Positions 1 through 8,808 of a DNA stretch of 64,000 nucleotides are shown here, piece after piece; the first letter of the stretch is position 1, and the number at the start of each line of letters is the position of its first letter. The DNA is from Bradyrhizobium sp. CSA207 (GTDB lineage Bacteria > Pseudomonadota > Alphaproteobacteria > Rhizobiales > Xanthobacteraceae), in the NCBI RefSeq assembly GCF_029051685.1, contig NZ_JAACFT010000028.1, forward strand, positions 48,865 through 112,864. Reading direction: 5' to 3'. Under the pieces are notes generated by a model. The model was not told the DNA's origin. It ran no database searches and saw only the letters and a program-made list of their open reading frames with translations. Position numbers and translations under genes: made by a program.

Positions 1-750
1 ATGTTGTCGGCCTTCTCGACCGGGGAAGGCCGACATCGTCCACTCAGAAGCTGGGCGACCTTCATGATTGGCACACAAGGAAAATTGGCCGATACGATGT
101 CACCTGCTGTATCGGCAGCTCACGTCGCCGAGCAGCGCGATGCGAGTGAGCTCTACGGCCTTCTGACCGGGCGCCATCCAACAGAAGCCGACATCAGCGA
201 CAATGACGATTTCGATCGCCATGTGCTCGCTTGCATTCTCGCCGCATCCGCTATGGATGGCGGCCAACTTCCCGAACGGGCTGGCTTGACCAACCAGGAG
301 CTCAATGCTCTCTTGGTGCAATACTTCCCATCCACCCCGATCAGGAGCTGTACCTGGCGCGAACAGTCCGCGTTACCGGCTCCTGACGAGACAATTATGG
401 TGCGCGACCTCCTGCTTGCGCAACGTTCCACCCATGGCGAGGTCGGCAGCTGGTTGGCGACGATGATCGCGCGCCGCGCCATGGAACCTAATCACTTATG
501 GGAAGATCTCGGTCTGCGGAAGCGGGACGAATTGTCCCGTCTCCTGATGCGCCATTTCGGGCCGCTGGCGGCTCGCAACACAAAGAACATGCGCTGGAAG
601 CGCTTTTTCTATCGCATGCTATGCGAAGATGACGGCCTGGTGATGTGTACCACGCCGGTCTGCACGGAATGCAATGATTTTGATCTTTGCTTCGGTAAGG
701 AGAGCGGGGATGGCCGGACGCCGGCGGGATCATCTGCGTCGTCTCGATGA
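1..750 (+). CDS. nifQ: NifQ, molybdenum delivery for FeMo-cofactor
   Basis: NifQ supplies molybdenum for assembly of the nitrogenase iron-molybdenum cofactor. The C-terminus carries the family cysteine cluster C-x4-C-x2-C-x5-C (within CTTPVCTECNDFDLC, about residues 220-234), which binds an Fe-S/Mo cluster. The reading frame opens at the first base of the window, so the true start may be one of the internal ATGs (for example MIGTQG at base 64) and any promoter lies outside. At up to 249 aa it is slightly long for the family, which also favours an internal start. It sits upstream of nifV/nifW and the fix genes, the order seen in Bradyrhizobium nif clusters. Identity is firm from the cysteine motif and context; the exact start is not. 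Confidence 0.9.
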   Translation: MLSAFSTGEGRHRPLRSWATFMIGTQGKLADTMSPAVSAAHVAEQRDASELYGLLTGRHPTEADISDNDDFDRHVLACILAASAMDGGQLPERAGLTNQELNALLVQYFPSTPIRSCTWREQSALPAPDETIMVRDLLLAQRSTHGEVGSWLATMIARRAMEPNHLWEDLGLRKRDELSRLLMRHFGPLAARNTKNMRWKRFFYRMLCEDDGLVMCTTPVCTECNDFDLCFGKESGDGRTPAGSSASSR

Positions 751-1216
751 CTCCGTCCAAGCCATCCCAAGTTCGCAAGACTGAATTCATCATGGATGCC
801 CCCTCCTCGGCGCCATTCCCGGTATATCGGAGGAGCTTTCGGTCAGCTGTCACATGAGGAGACTGAGGGCTTGAAAAGACACCGGGGTAAACGATTGCGC
901 GCAGCCGGCCCGACGCGACTGCGCCTGATGATCGCGGGTTGATATTTGGCGGAGGCGACCGTCACATTTACCGCTGAGATGTTCTACGTTGACGCGCGAT
1001 CGAGGCCAACATCCATCTCTCGATCGCGCCCACTGAATTTGTTTGCGGACGCCGACCTGTGGTTGAACTGAACCCGACGGCTCGCACCCGCCTTCCCGAA
1101 GTGCTGCAGCTTGAGGTGAGGCCCCAACCGTTGCCCGACTAGGAAGCTTCCAAGCTAGGCCCTGCGTTCAACTCGGTCGCAAGTGCACCGAACCTGGCGC
1201 TCCGCCGCTTCCACCC
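751..1216. other. Non-coding stretch between nifQ and the nifV promoter
   Basis: About 470 bases with no convincing gene on either strand. It ends at the NifA-type upstream activator for nifV. No terminator hairpin was recognised. Confidence 0.5.
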
Positions 1217-1232
1217 TGTCGGATTTGCGACA
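1217..1232 (+). promoter_or_regulatory. NifA upstream activator sequence for nifVW
   Basis: A perfect TGT-N10-ACA (TGT 1217-1219, ACA 1230-1232), the known NifA binding pattern. It lies 58 bases before the -24 element, a normal distance for activation by DNA looping. Confidence 0.8.
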
Positions 1233-1289
1233 CACCCGAGTCATCTAAAATTCGACGTCATTCAGAGGTTCTTGAGAATTCGAACGGGT

Positions 1290-1305
1290 TGGCACGGCAG
1301 TTGCT
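1290..1305 (+). promoter_or_regulatory. Sigma-54 -24/-12 promoter of nifVW
   Basis: TGGCACG at 1290-1296, four bases, then TTGCT at 1301-1305: a full match to the RpoN consensus with GG-N10-GC spacing. Transcription should start near 1316. It overlaps the TTG at 1289 that would otherwise extend the nifV frame, so the real nifV start must be downstream. Confidence 0.9.
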
Positions 1306-1339
1306 GAAGAGCTTCCGGAATAAACATACGGAGCCGCTG

Positions 1340-2610
1340 ATGGCGTTCGCTGCCGCTAGGACCATCCCCGACGTTCATCGGTCGAAATCCATAGTCCTCA
1401 ATGACACTACGTTGCGCGACGGCGAACAGACGCCTGGCGTGGCCTTCACGACAACGGAAAAGGTCTCGATCGCGCGTGCGCTGGCGGGGGCCGGGATCAC
1501 GGAGATCGAGGCCGGCACGCCGGCCATGGGTCAGGAAGAGATTACCGCGATCCGAGCGATCGCCGAAGCGGGCGTTGCGGCCACGATCATCGGCTGGTGC
1601 CGGATGAAACTCGCGGACGTCGATGCGGCGATCGAGGCTGGTGTTTCGATGGTCAACCTATCGATCCCATCGTCCGACGTGCAGATTGCGGCGAAACTGG
1701 GTGGCGGCCGTTTGGCCGCGCTGCAGCGGGTGAAGCGCGTCGTTGGCTATGCTCGCGACAAGCGACTGGATGTCGCAGTGGGGGGCGAAGACTCTTCGCG
1801 CGCCGATGTCAACTTCCTGATCGACCTGATCGCAACCGCCAAGGCGGCCGGCGCCCGGCGCTTTCGTGTCGCGCATACGCTGAGCGTGCTCGATCCCGAC
1901 GCGTCCTTCGCGCTCATGGCGGCACTGCGCGCCGGCACCGATCTCGAACTCGAATTCCACGGCCATGACGATCTTGGGCTGGCGACGGCTAATACGCTGG
2001 CGGCGATCAAGGCTGGTGCAACCCACGCCTCTGTGACGGTCATTGGCCGGTGCGAGCGAGCCGGCAATGCGCCGCTGGAGGAAGTTGCCGTCGCACTCAG
2101 TCAGCTCTGCGGCCGTGATACCGGCGTGCTGCTATCCGAACTGGAGAAAGTCGCGGCCGCCGTTGCAGCCGCAGCGTCCCGCACCATTCCGCTCAACAAG
2201 GCGATTGTCGGCGAGCATGTCTTCACCCATGAATCCGGCATCCACGTCGATGGGCTGTTAAAAGACCGGCGCACCTACCAAGCGCTGGACCCGCGATTGC
2301 TTGGCCGCTCCCACCGCATTGTGATCGGCAAGCATTCAGGGCTTGCCGCGATCACTTCACTTCGCTGTTGTCCGAGTTGCAGCTGTCGGTCACCGCCGAG
2401 CAAACGGAGACCATCCTCGCGCGCGTCCGCAAGCATGCCATCGAGCACAAAGGCCCGGTTGCCCAGGAAACGGTGGTGGCGATCTGGCGCGACATTCACG
2501 AGGGCTCGTCAACGGCGGGTGATCGGTTGGTCAGCCATGCGCGTCGCGCGATCAGGTTGAAACATTCGGTCTGGATGGTTTCCGGGCGCGGATCTAGATG
2601 GAGGTTGAGA
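1340..2610 (+). pseudogene. nifV: Homocitrate synthase NifV, frameshifted
   Basis: NifV condenses acetyl-CoA and 2-oxoglutarate to homocitrate, the organic ligand of FeMo-co. The start ATG at 1340 is chosen because a GGAG (1330-1333) lies 6 bases upstream and the sigma-54 promoter lies just before that. Visible motifs are NDTTLRDGEQT (metal and substrate site), HGHDDLG (second metal-binding segment) and HESGIHVDG. After GKHSGLAAI (about 2350) the frame is lost. The C-terminal homology (LLSELQLSV onward) continues in another frame, consistent with loss of one base between about 2342 and 2362. In the original frame junk sequence runs to 2560. The second frame has no stop before nifW and reads straight into it. 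This could be real loss (many nodulating rhizobia take homocitrate from the plant) or a sequencing error. Confidence 0.85.
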
Positions 2611-2943
2611 ATGACGACGGACGGCATCCTTTCGCAATTGAACAAGGCCTCGGCGGCAGAGGAGTTTTTTGCACTCCTCGGCGTCGAGTACGACGCGAAA
2701 ATCATCAACGTGGCGCGGCTTCATATCCTGCGTCGCATGGGGCAATATCTCGCGGGCGAGGAGTTGACCGGTGCATCCGATCCTGACATTGCCTTGCGTT
2801 GCAAGGCTACGCTTGAGCGCGCCTATGCCGACTTCGTCACGTCCTCACCGATCGAACAGCGCGTGTTCAAGGTCCTGAAGGATGCGGCAGCGCCACAACC
2901 GAACAAGCATCCAGCATTGGTCCAGCTCGGCTCCTTGGTGTGA
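2611..2943 (+). CDS. nifW: NifW, nitrogenase stabilising/protective protein
   Basis: A 110-residue protein starting MTTDGILSQLNKASAAEEFF, with the typical NifW body (FFALLGVEYDAKIINVARLH; IEQRVFKVLKD). NifW associates with the MoFe protein and helps protect it from oxygen. The ATG at 2611 is preceded by GGAGG at 2600-2604 with a 6-base gap, so it has its own ribosome site. However, the frameshifted tail of nifV upstream is in the same frame with no intervening stop, so a longer fused reading frame (open from 2368) also exists. It is transcribed with nifV from the sigma-54 promoter at 1290. Confidence 0.9.
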   Translation: MTTDGILSQLNKASAAEEFFALLGVEYDAKIINVARLHILRRMGQYLAGEELTGASDPDIALRCKATLERAYADFVTSSPIEQRVFKVLKDAAAPQPNKHPALVQLGSLV

Positions 2944-3216
2944 ATTGAGTTTATATCTCGTGCTCCGGACCGTGAAGGTTCGGAGAACCTGACAGCCACC
3001 CAGGGCTTCGAATTCAAACGGAAGTTGCAGTGGCCTCGCGGATCCGCAGCTTCAACACTCATTCGGCTCTCCTTAAGGGCCAATCACGACCGAGCCCTGG
3101 TATGTCCATCCTTTCAAGCTGGTGCCCATGGCGCACCTATCTCCTGCAATGGTACGCCGGCAGCGGGAAGCGCACATTTGGCGAGGAAAGCGCACCAGAT
3201 TCGGATGACTGTCTTC

Positions 3217-3232
3217 TGTCGCATTCCGAACA
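3217..3232 (+). promoter_or_regulatory. NifA upstream activator before the fixA remnant
   Basis: Perfect TGT-N10-ACA (3217-3219 and 3230-3232), 107 bases upstream of the -24 element at 3340. Confidence 0.65.
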
Positions 3233-3338
3233 CGCCTCGGCACGGTTATCGAATGTTCCGATCGTCATGAGAGGCTGCCAACCCGAGTTCCTTCAGTAAG
3301 AGTCTGTATTGGCGCTCAATTTTAATCGCCTGCGCAAT

Positions 3339-3354
3339 TGGTACGACAATTGCT
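3339..3354 (+). promoter_or_regulatory. Sigma-54 promoter ahead of fixA remnant/fixBCX
   Basis: TGGTACG (3339-3345), four bases, TTGCT (3350-3354): RpoN consensus with one mismatch (C to T) and correct GG-N10-GC spacing. The predicted start near 3366 is just before a GGAG (3375-3378) and the ATG of a decayed fixA at 3385. The promoter survives although its first gene has decayed, probably because it still drives fixBCX. Confidence 0.75.
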
Positions 3355-3384
3355 GACATATGCTCAGCTAATCTGGAGAAGCGC

Positions 3385-4030
3385 ATGCACATCTTGGTCC
3401 GCATCGATTTTGTTTTTGACGCCGCGCAGGTTCGCGCGCGCTGCCTGTCGGCACCATGATGCGTCGCGACGCCAAAGCGATGGTCGCATATTCCGACCTG
3501 GCTGAGCTGAAAGCTGCGCTTGATCCGCGCCAAAGGTTCGTCGACGAAATCACCCCCGTTGACCGATCCATGGCCGAGGTTTCGCGGGGGCAGTCCTTGC
3601 TCTCCAGCGCCGGTCGCGCGGCGCCGTTGACGGGCGGCTTGACCGCCGGCCCTCGTGCCCGCGCCAAGAATTGCCGGCGTGTCGCTGCCATCGGCAGGAT
3701 TGCGAGGGCATTCGGAGCAATGGATCGCGTTTCCCCGGCATGCACGCGACCGACGACGATACCAGCCGAGCCTCTGGCAGGCCTCGACCTGTTCCAGCTC
3801 GGTTGCACCTCGAAGATGAGGGGGACCAATCAATCGGCTCGCGTGACCGGCGCGATGGGTTCCTTACCAGTGCCCGTTGCCAAATGGTGGCCCAAAATGC
3901 CGAACCCGCAAGGAACCCGAAGCCCGTGCTCCGGGCTCGTCGAGAAAAGTACCAGCAATGGGTGTCTCGGCCCTGCGCTGCTGCCAGGTGGTGCTGACAC
4001 AATGGCGACGGGCACCCGGCTCAACTTTTA
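3385..4030 (+). pseudogene. fixA: Decayed fixA (electron-transfer flavoprotein beta)
   Basis: From the ATG at 3385 the translation MHILVRIDFVFDAAQVRAR follows the FixA N-terminal pattern (MH..V.I..V.D.AQ.R). After a frame change the next segment reads PVGTMMRRDA and then YSDLAELKAALDPRQRF, resembling the FixA stretch PV.NT.MR followed by PYDLFALEEALRLRDKF (recalled family pattern, not aligned by computer). The rest up to the fixB start is too decayed for firm alignment, but a full fixA would nearly fill this space. FixA would pair with FixB as the beta subunit of the bifurcating Fix complex, so a working copy should exist elsewhere; in Bradyrhizobium fixA is often unlinked from fixBCX. Confidence 0.6.
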
Positions 4031-4121
4031 ACTGAAGCAATCTTCAAGCGCGAATTCAAAGCTGGAGGCGGAGCACGCTCCGCTGGCGAGCCGCTACTGA
4101 ACACGAATGGGAGTACAGATG

Positions 4122-5234
4122 ATGAGCACCGCACCCAAAAGCGCAGCTCCGGCCGCGGGTGGTGGTCGCGCGGCGACCAAGAGGGAGCTGCCTGAACGAT
4201 TTAAGGCGTATAGGCACGTCTGGGTCTTCATCGAGCAGGAACGCGGGGTTGTGCACCCCGTCTCCTGGGAGCTGATGGGTGCCGGCCGCCGGCTCGCCGA
4301 CAAGCTCAACGTTGACCTCGCCGCGGTTGTCATCGGCCCGGTCGGGGAGACGACACAGCAGGCGGTCGCCGAATCCTTCTGCTACGGCGCCGACCTCGCC
4401 TATATCGTCGCGGACAATCTGTTGGCCGATTATCGCAACGAATCCTATACCAAGGCGCTCTCCGAGCTGGTCAACACTTACAAGCCGGAAATCCTACTCC
4501 TAGGCGCAACTACACTCGGCCGCGATCTCGCCGGCTCAGTCGCCACCACACTGCTCACCGGCCTAACTGCCGACTGCACCGAGCTCGATGTCGATGCCGA
4601 CGGCTCGCTTGCGGCGACCCGGCCGACGTTTGGCGGCTCGCTGTTGTGCACGATCTACACACTCAACTATCGTCCACAGATGGCCACCGTCCGTCCGCGC
4701 GTGATGCCTATGCCCGAGCGCGTGACGGGCGCCGTCTGGCGCGTCATCTCGCATCCGCTCGGGCTTGTTGAAGAAGATATCGTCACAAAAGTCCTCTCGT
4801 TCCTGCCGGACCGCGATTCTACAAAGTCCAACCTTGCCTATGCCGACGTGGTCGTCGCTGGAGGGCTCGGTCTGGGATCGCCTGAGAACTTCCAACTGGT
4901 ACAGCAGCTCGCCGACGTACTTGGCGCCGAATACGGCTGCTCTCGGCCGCTAGTCCAGAAGGGCTGGGTCACCTCGGACCGCCAAATCGGCCAGACCGGG
5001 AAAACCATTCGGCCAAAGCTCTATATCGCGGCCGGCATTTCCGGCGCGATCCAGCATCGCGTCGGCGTGGAGGGGAGTGACCTCGTCGTTGCCATCAACA
5101 CCGACAAAAACGCTCCGATCTTCGACTTTGCCCATATCGGCATCGTTACCGATGCCATTCGGCTGTTACCAGCGTTGACCTCTGCATTCCGCGCGCAGCT
5201 GTCGCCCCACTCGCACGACCGCATCGCCGGCTAG
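4122..5234 (+). CDS. fixB: FixB, electron-transfer flavoprotein alpha subunit
   Basis: FixB is the alpha subunit of the FixAB flavoprotein that, with FixCX, delivers low-potential electrons to nitrogenase. The protein has the ETF-alpha N-terminal domain (HVWVFIEQERGVVHPVSWELMGAGRRLADKL in pieces) and the C-terminal FAD-binding region (GQTGKTIRPKLYIAAGISGAIQH, then INTDKNAPIFDFAHIGIVTD). The window offers ATGs at 4107, 4119 and 4122. GGGAG at 4109-4113 is properly placed only for 4119/4122, and MSTAPK is the natural beginning. About 370 aa, full length. fixC follows after 11 bases. The promoter is most likely the sigma-54 site at 3339, about 0.78 kb upstream across the fixA remnant. Confidence 0.95.
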   Translation: MSTAPKSAAPAAGGGRAATKRELPERFKAYRHVWVFIEQERGVVHPVSWELMGAGRRLADKLNVDLAAVVIGPVGETTQQAVAESFCYGADLAYIVADNLLADYRNESYTKALSELVNTYKPEILLLGATTLGRDLAGSVATTLLTGLTADCTELDVDADGSLAATRPTFGGSLLCTIYTLNYRPQMATVRPRVMPMPERVTGAVWRVISHPLGLVEEDIVTKVLSFLPDRDSTKSNLAYADVVVAGGLGLGSPENFQLVQQLADVLGAEYGCSRPLVQKGWVTSDRQIGQTGKTIRPKLYIAAGISGAIQHRVGVEGSDLVVAINTDKNAPIFDFAHIGIVTDAIRLLPALTSAFRAQLSPHSHDRIAG

Positions 5235-5245
5235 AGGAGCTTGTT

Positions 5246-6553
5246 ATGATCGAGGAAAGATTCGACGCGATCGTCGTCGGTGCTGGCATGGGCGGGAATG
5301 CGGCGGCGCTTACCATGGCCGAGCGGGGCCTGAAAGTGCTGCAGCTGGAGCGCGGCGAGTATTCGGGGTCGAAGAACGTGCAAGGCGCCATCCTTTATGC
5401 CGATATGCTGGAGAAGCTGATCCCTAATTTCCGAGAAGATGCACCGCTTGAGCGACATCTGGTCGAGCAACGCTTCTGGATCGTGGACGAGTGTTCGCAC
5501 ACGGGGCTTCACTATCGCTCCGATGATTTCAACGAGGAGAAGCCGAACCGCTACACCATCATCCGCGCCCAGTTCGATAAATGGTTCTCGGAGAAGGTCC
5601 GCGAGGCGGGCGCTACGGTGCTGTGCGAGACCACGGTGACCGAGCTCCTCCAGGATTCCCATGGGAGGGTCGTTGGGGTGCGCACAGACCGCAATGGGGG
5701 CGAAATCCATGCAGATGTGGTCGTGTTGGCCGAGGGGGTGAACGGATTGCTCGGGACGCGGGCGGGCTTAAGAGGGCGGCCGGCACCGGATAAGGTGGCA
5801 CTCGCGGTCAAGGAGATGCATTTCCTGTCGCGCGAGACAATCGATGCTCGCTTCAATCTGAAAGGCGACGAGGGGCTCGTCATCGAAGCCGCCGGAACCA
5901 TCTCCCGCGGAATGACCGGTATGGGCTTCATCTATTCCAACAAGGAATGCATCTCGCTCGGTATTGGCTGTCTTGTTGCCGACTTCCAGCGTACCGGCGA
6001 GACGCCTTACGGCCTGCTCGAGGGCTTCAAGCGTCACCCTTCCGTCGCGCCGCTCATCGAGGGTTCGGAAGTAAAGGAATATTCCGCGCACTTGATCCCC
6101 GAAGGTGGGTACAAGGCCATCCCGCAGCTTTGTGGTGAGGGCTGGGTCGTTGTCGGAGACGCCGCCCAGCTCAACAACGCCATCCATCGCGAGGGGTCCA
6201 ATCTTGCGATGACGTCGGGGCGTATCGCCGCGGAAGCGATCTGCCTTATCAAATCGCGAAAAGATCCGATGACGGCCAAAAACCTTTCACTTTACAAGAA
6301 ACTTCTGAATGATTCCTTCGTGATCAAGGACCTGAAGAAGTATAAGGATATGCCGGCACTCCTGCATACCCACTCGCAGAACTTCTTTCTCACATATCCG
6401 CAGCTCTTCTCCAAGGCGATGCAGGATTACGTGCGCGTCGACGGCACACCAAAGCTCGAGAGAGAGAAGCTGATGCTCAACTCGTTCATCAAGGCGCGCT
6501 CGTGGAGTGGATTGTTCAGCGATGCCCTCCGCATTGCCCGGGCCTGGCGCTGA
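5246..6553 (+). CDS. fixC: FixC, ETF-quinone oxidoreductase-like flavoprotein
   Basis: A 435-aa FAD-dependent dehydrogenase of the ETF:ubiquinone oxidoreductase family. The N-terminal dinucleotide fold is clear (DAIVVGAGMGGNAAALTMAERG, residues about 6-28), and the second FAD motif GWVVVGDAAQ lies near residue 300. In the Fix complex it accepts electrons from FixAB and passes one branch to quinone and the other, through FixX, toward ferredoxin/flavodoxin and nitrogenase. Start ATG 5246 has a GAGGAG ribosome site just after the fixB stop. Intact, and in operon with fixB and fixX. Confidence 0.95.
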   Translation: MIEERFDAIVVGAGMGGNAAALTMAERGLKVLQLERGEYSGSKNVQGAILYADMLEKLIPNFREDAPLERHLVEQRFWIVDECSHTGLHYRSDDFNEEKPNRYTIIRAQFDKWFSEKVREAGATVLCETTVTELLQDSHGRVVGVRTDRNGGEIHADVVVLAEGVNGLLGTRAGLRGRPAPDKVALAVKEMHFLSRETIDARFNLKGDEGLVIEAAGTISRGMTGMGFIYSNKECISLGIGCLVADFQRTGETPYGLLEGFKRHPSVAPLIEGSEVKEYSAHLIPEGGYKAIPQLCGEGWVVVGDAAQLNNAIHREGSNLAMTSGRIAAEAICLIKSRKDPMTAKNLSLYKKLLNDSFVIKDLKKYKDMPALLHTHSQNFFLTYPQLFSKAMQDYVRVDGTPKLEREKLMLNSFIKARSWSGLFSDALRIARAWR

Positions 6554-6594
6554 TCACAAAGCAAAGACAACGACGAACGACGGAGCCAGAAACA

Positions 6595-6891
6595 ATGCCG
6601 CGCGAGCCATCCCAACGTGTCGAGGACAAACTATTCTACAACCGTTATCTTGTTGATTCCGGCCGCGCCCATATCAAGGTGCGGCCGCACACCACGCCAT
6701 CGTCGCGGCTCTTGTCGATGCTGAAGGCTTGTCCAGCACGGTGCTACGAGCTCAACGATAAAGGTCATGTTGAGGTGACAGTCGACGGGTGTATGGAGTG
6801 CGGCACCTGCCGGGTGATCTGCGCAGAAAGTGGTGATATCGAGTGGAGCTACCCACGCGGCGGTTTCGGTGTGCTATTCAAGTTTGGTTAA
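6595..6891 (+). CDS. fixX: FixX, ferredoxin-like protein
   Basis: A 98-aa ferredoxin-like partner of FixC. The cluster-binding cysteines are in CPARCYEL and C-x2-C-x2-C-x3-C (CMECGTCRVIC, about residues 66-76), and the protein ends in the family pattern PRGGFGVLFKFG. The ATG at 6595 is preferred over upstream in-frame starts because it follows fixC by 41 bases with a CGGAG upstream and begins at the usual FixX N-terminus. Last gene of the fixBCX operon. Confidence 0.95.
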   Translation: MPREPSQRVEDKLFYNRYLVDSGRAHIKVRPHTTPSSRLLSMLKACPARCYELNDKGHVEVTVDGCMECGTCRVICAESGDIEWSYPRGGFGVLFKFG

Positions 6892-7451
6892 AAAATTCGG
6901 GTGAGGGTCTGGCCATGGCAGGCAGGCGCGAACTCGAGATTTCACCCGGGCACATTCAATCGGGGTCCCAATCTTTGCATCTGCCGGGCGGCCCTTGCAT
7001 GGTGGAAGCGCAGCTTGCAGTGTCCGCTATAATATGCCCGTAGATAGCCAAAACGAGCGGATCCGAAACAAGCGCGCAACGCATTCGTGAGATTAGGTCG
7101 TCCATCTCGGATCTGGTCGACGGATCCTGGTTTTCTTCCCCAACTGGCCGGTTCCGTCCTCCTTGGAAGGTTCGCGGCGATCCGCCTGCCGCCACCATCT
7201 CGCGACGCTGCCTATCGCCTACCAACGAATGCTGGAAGCAGGACTTCGCGCGGCCGTAGCCACCGACCGACAACATGCGATCGGGCGCCTTGTAGACTAG
7301 AAAAGCACGAGCGAATCACGAAACTAGCGCTTTCTAACTCCGTCGCGCGGCCGCCGGTTCCGGGTTCGCCAGGCGGGCTGCGCGCATGCAGCACACAAGT
7401 TTGCACTTTCATTTGCCGGTATCGCCGCGATATATCGTCGGCCGGAGAGCA
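6892..7451. other. Non-coding stretch after fixX
   Basis: About 560 bases without a supported gene. No clear terminator, sigma-54 site or RNA gene was recognised. Confidence 0.4.
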
Positions 7452-7982
7452 ATGACGATGGTTCGAGTTCAAAAGAGCAGGGCAGCCGCTGACGCGCGGC
7501 GAGCAGAGGCACGCCGTGAGAGTTCGGTCGACGACATCCAGGCCCGCATAGCCGAACTGAGAAGTTTGCCGCGCGAGAAGCTCGCGGATGCGGTGTTCAT
7601 GCTCTCGATGAACGCAAGACGGCAGCGCGAGTTGATACGCCAGGCGATTGAGAAGCGCGCCGAGGTCGACCTGGACTTTGATCCGCCGGCGAAGGCGGAT
7701 TTGGCGAGCTATCTCGCCAATGATGTGGTCTCGACTTTACGCCACCACGTTGCTGACCTTCCGACCTTGCTGGACCTGTTGGTTCAGCGAGCGCCTCACG
7801 TCTGCTTCACCGTCCATCGGGACGAGGCCGTTTCGCTGCTCGCCGCAATCATTCGCGAACACCGGCTCGAAGGAGTCCTTGAAGGCCTCAGGCTCGCCGG
7901 GCTCCTGAACGAGCCAGCGAAGGATCGCCATGCCGGTATCGGTTCGGAAGCGGATTTGAGAGGAGCTGCCGAGGGCGCGTGA
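7452..7982 (+). CDS. Hypothetical protein
   Basis: A reading frame of 176 aa from ATG 7452 (alternative ATG 7458), preceded by GGAGAG. The N-terminus is rich in Arg/Ala and probably helical (SRAAADARRAEARRESS), followed by a region with regular hydrophobic spacing (VVSTLRHHVADLPTLLDLLV). No known domain or transmembrane segment is recognised. The frame is open with a codon pattern typical of GC-rich coding DNA, and no opposing gene explains it. It has no recognised operon partner. It may be real or a truncated remnant. Confidence 0.4.
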   Translation: MTMVRVQKSRAAADARRAEARRESSVDDIQARIAELRSLPREKLADAVFMLSMNARRQRELIRQAIEKRAEVDLDFDPPAKADLASYLANDVVSTLRHHVADLPTLLDLLVQRAPHVCFTVHRDEAVSLLAAIIREHRLEGVLEGLRLAGLLNEPAKDRHAGIGSEADLRGAAEGA

Positions 7983-8808
7983 GTGTCCAGGCCACCTTGA
8001 GGGACAGTCCCTGCAGATGGAACGTCCACAGGAAACGGGACGACAGCAAATCTCGGCGCCTGCTTGCGAGGTCAAAACCGCGTCGAATTCGCTGCGCAGT
8101 TCCTTTGTCATCCGTTTAGCGTTGATCGCTGACGCGGAGCCGCTATGCGCGCTCGGTCGCAGTCCCCGGCCACGTCAAGCTCGGGACCTTCGCGTCGAGC
8201 ACGAGATCCGCAGTCCTGAGCTTTCATGTTCAGTTGCAGCGCGCGGTGCGCTGCGCTGGCGGACCATGGAACCGTTCGCTAACAGCCAAGCAAGGGAAAT
8301 CACTGCAGGACATGTCGTCCGAGCCGCGGCGATGCGCCAAAGCGGCGAAAGGCGGTCGCTCACCTCAGCTACGCGCTCTGGTGAAATCGACCGTCCGTGT
8401 TCCGGTAGTCGCTGGTTGCGCGCTGGCGGACGGCGGGGGAAGGCCTGGCAAGTACTCCGCGAGCCACTCGGCAATAGCAGACAAGCTCAGTGGCGGTCCG
8501 CGGCAAACTGGGCAAAAGGGCCTTCTCGGGGGCAGGATCGTCGAGATGAACGATCCGCCGCGCATCTGCTATACACGCCTTATCCTTGCTCGATATCCGG
8601 GGAAACGCGCCGGAAGTCGCCTCGCCTGTTCGCTCCGTTCGCGAGCCGCACCGGGATTTCGCCGAAGCTCGCGTGCACGAGCACGGCGAAGGCGTGGCCT
8701 AAAGCCGCGTGCTGCCGAACAGCGCGTCGCAGCCAATGCCGGCCTGATCGGTTAGTAAGCCCGCTCAAAGACCACGAAGGAGCCTCGCGTGCTGCGGCCA
8801 GCCGCACT
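7983..8808. other. No supported gene
   Basis: About 830 bases. A long open frame crosses it on the plus strand (8017-8985), but its composition is low-quality (Arg/Ser rich, no domain) and it runs into the antisense of the RMD1-family gene, so it is not accepted as a gene. Confidence 0.4.

Noticed and set aside
3447..3462. A second sigma-54-like CGGCAC...TGC inside the fixA relic
   Set aside because: Spacing between GG and GC is one base short; the site at 3339 has correct spacing and an activator.
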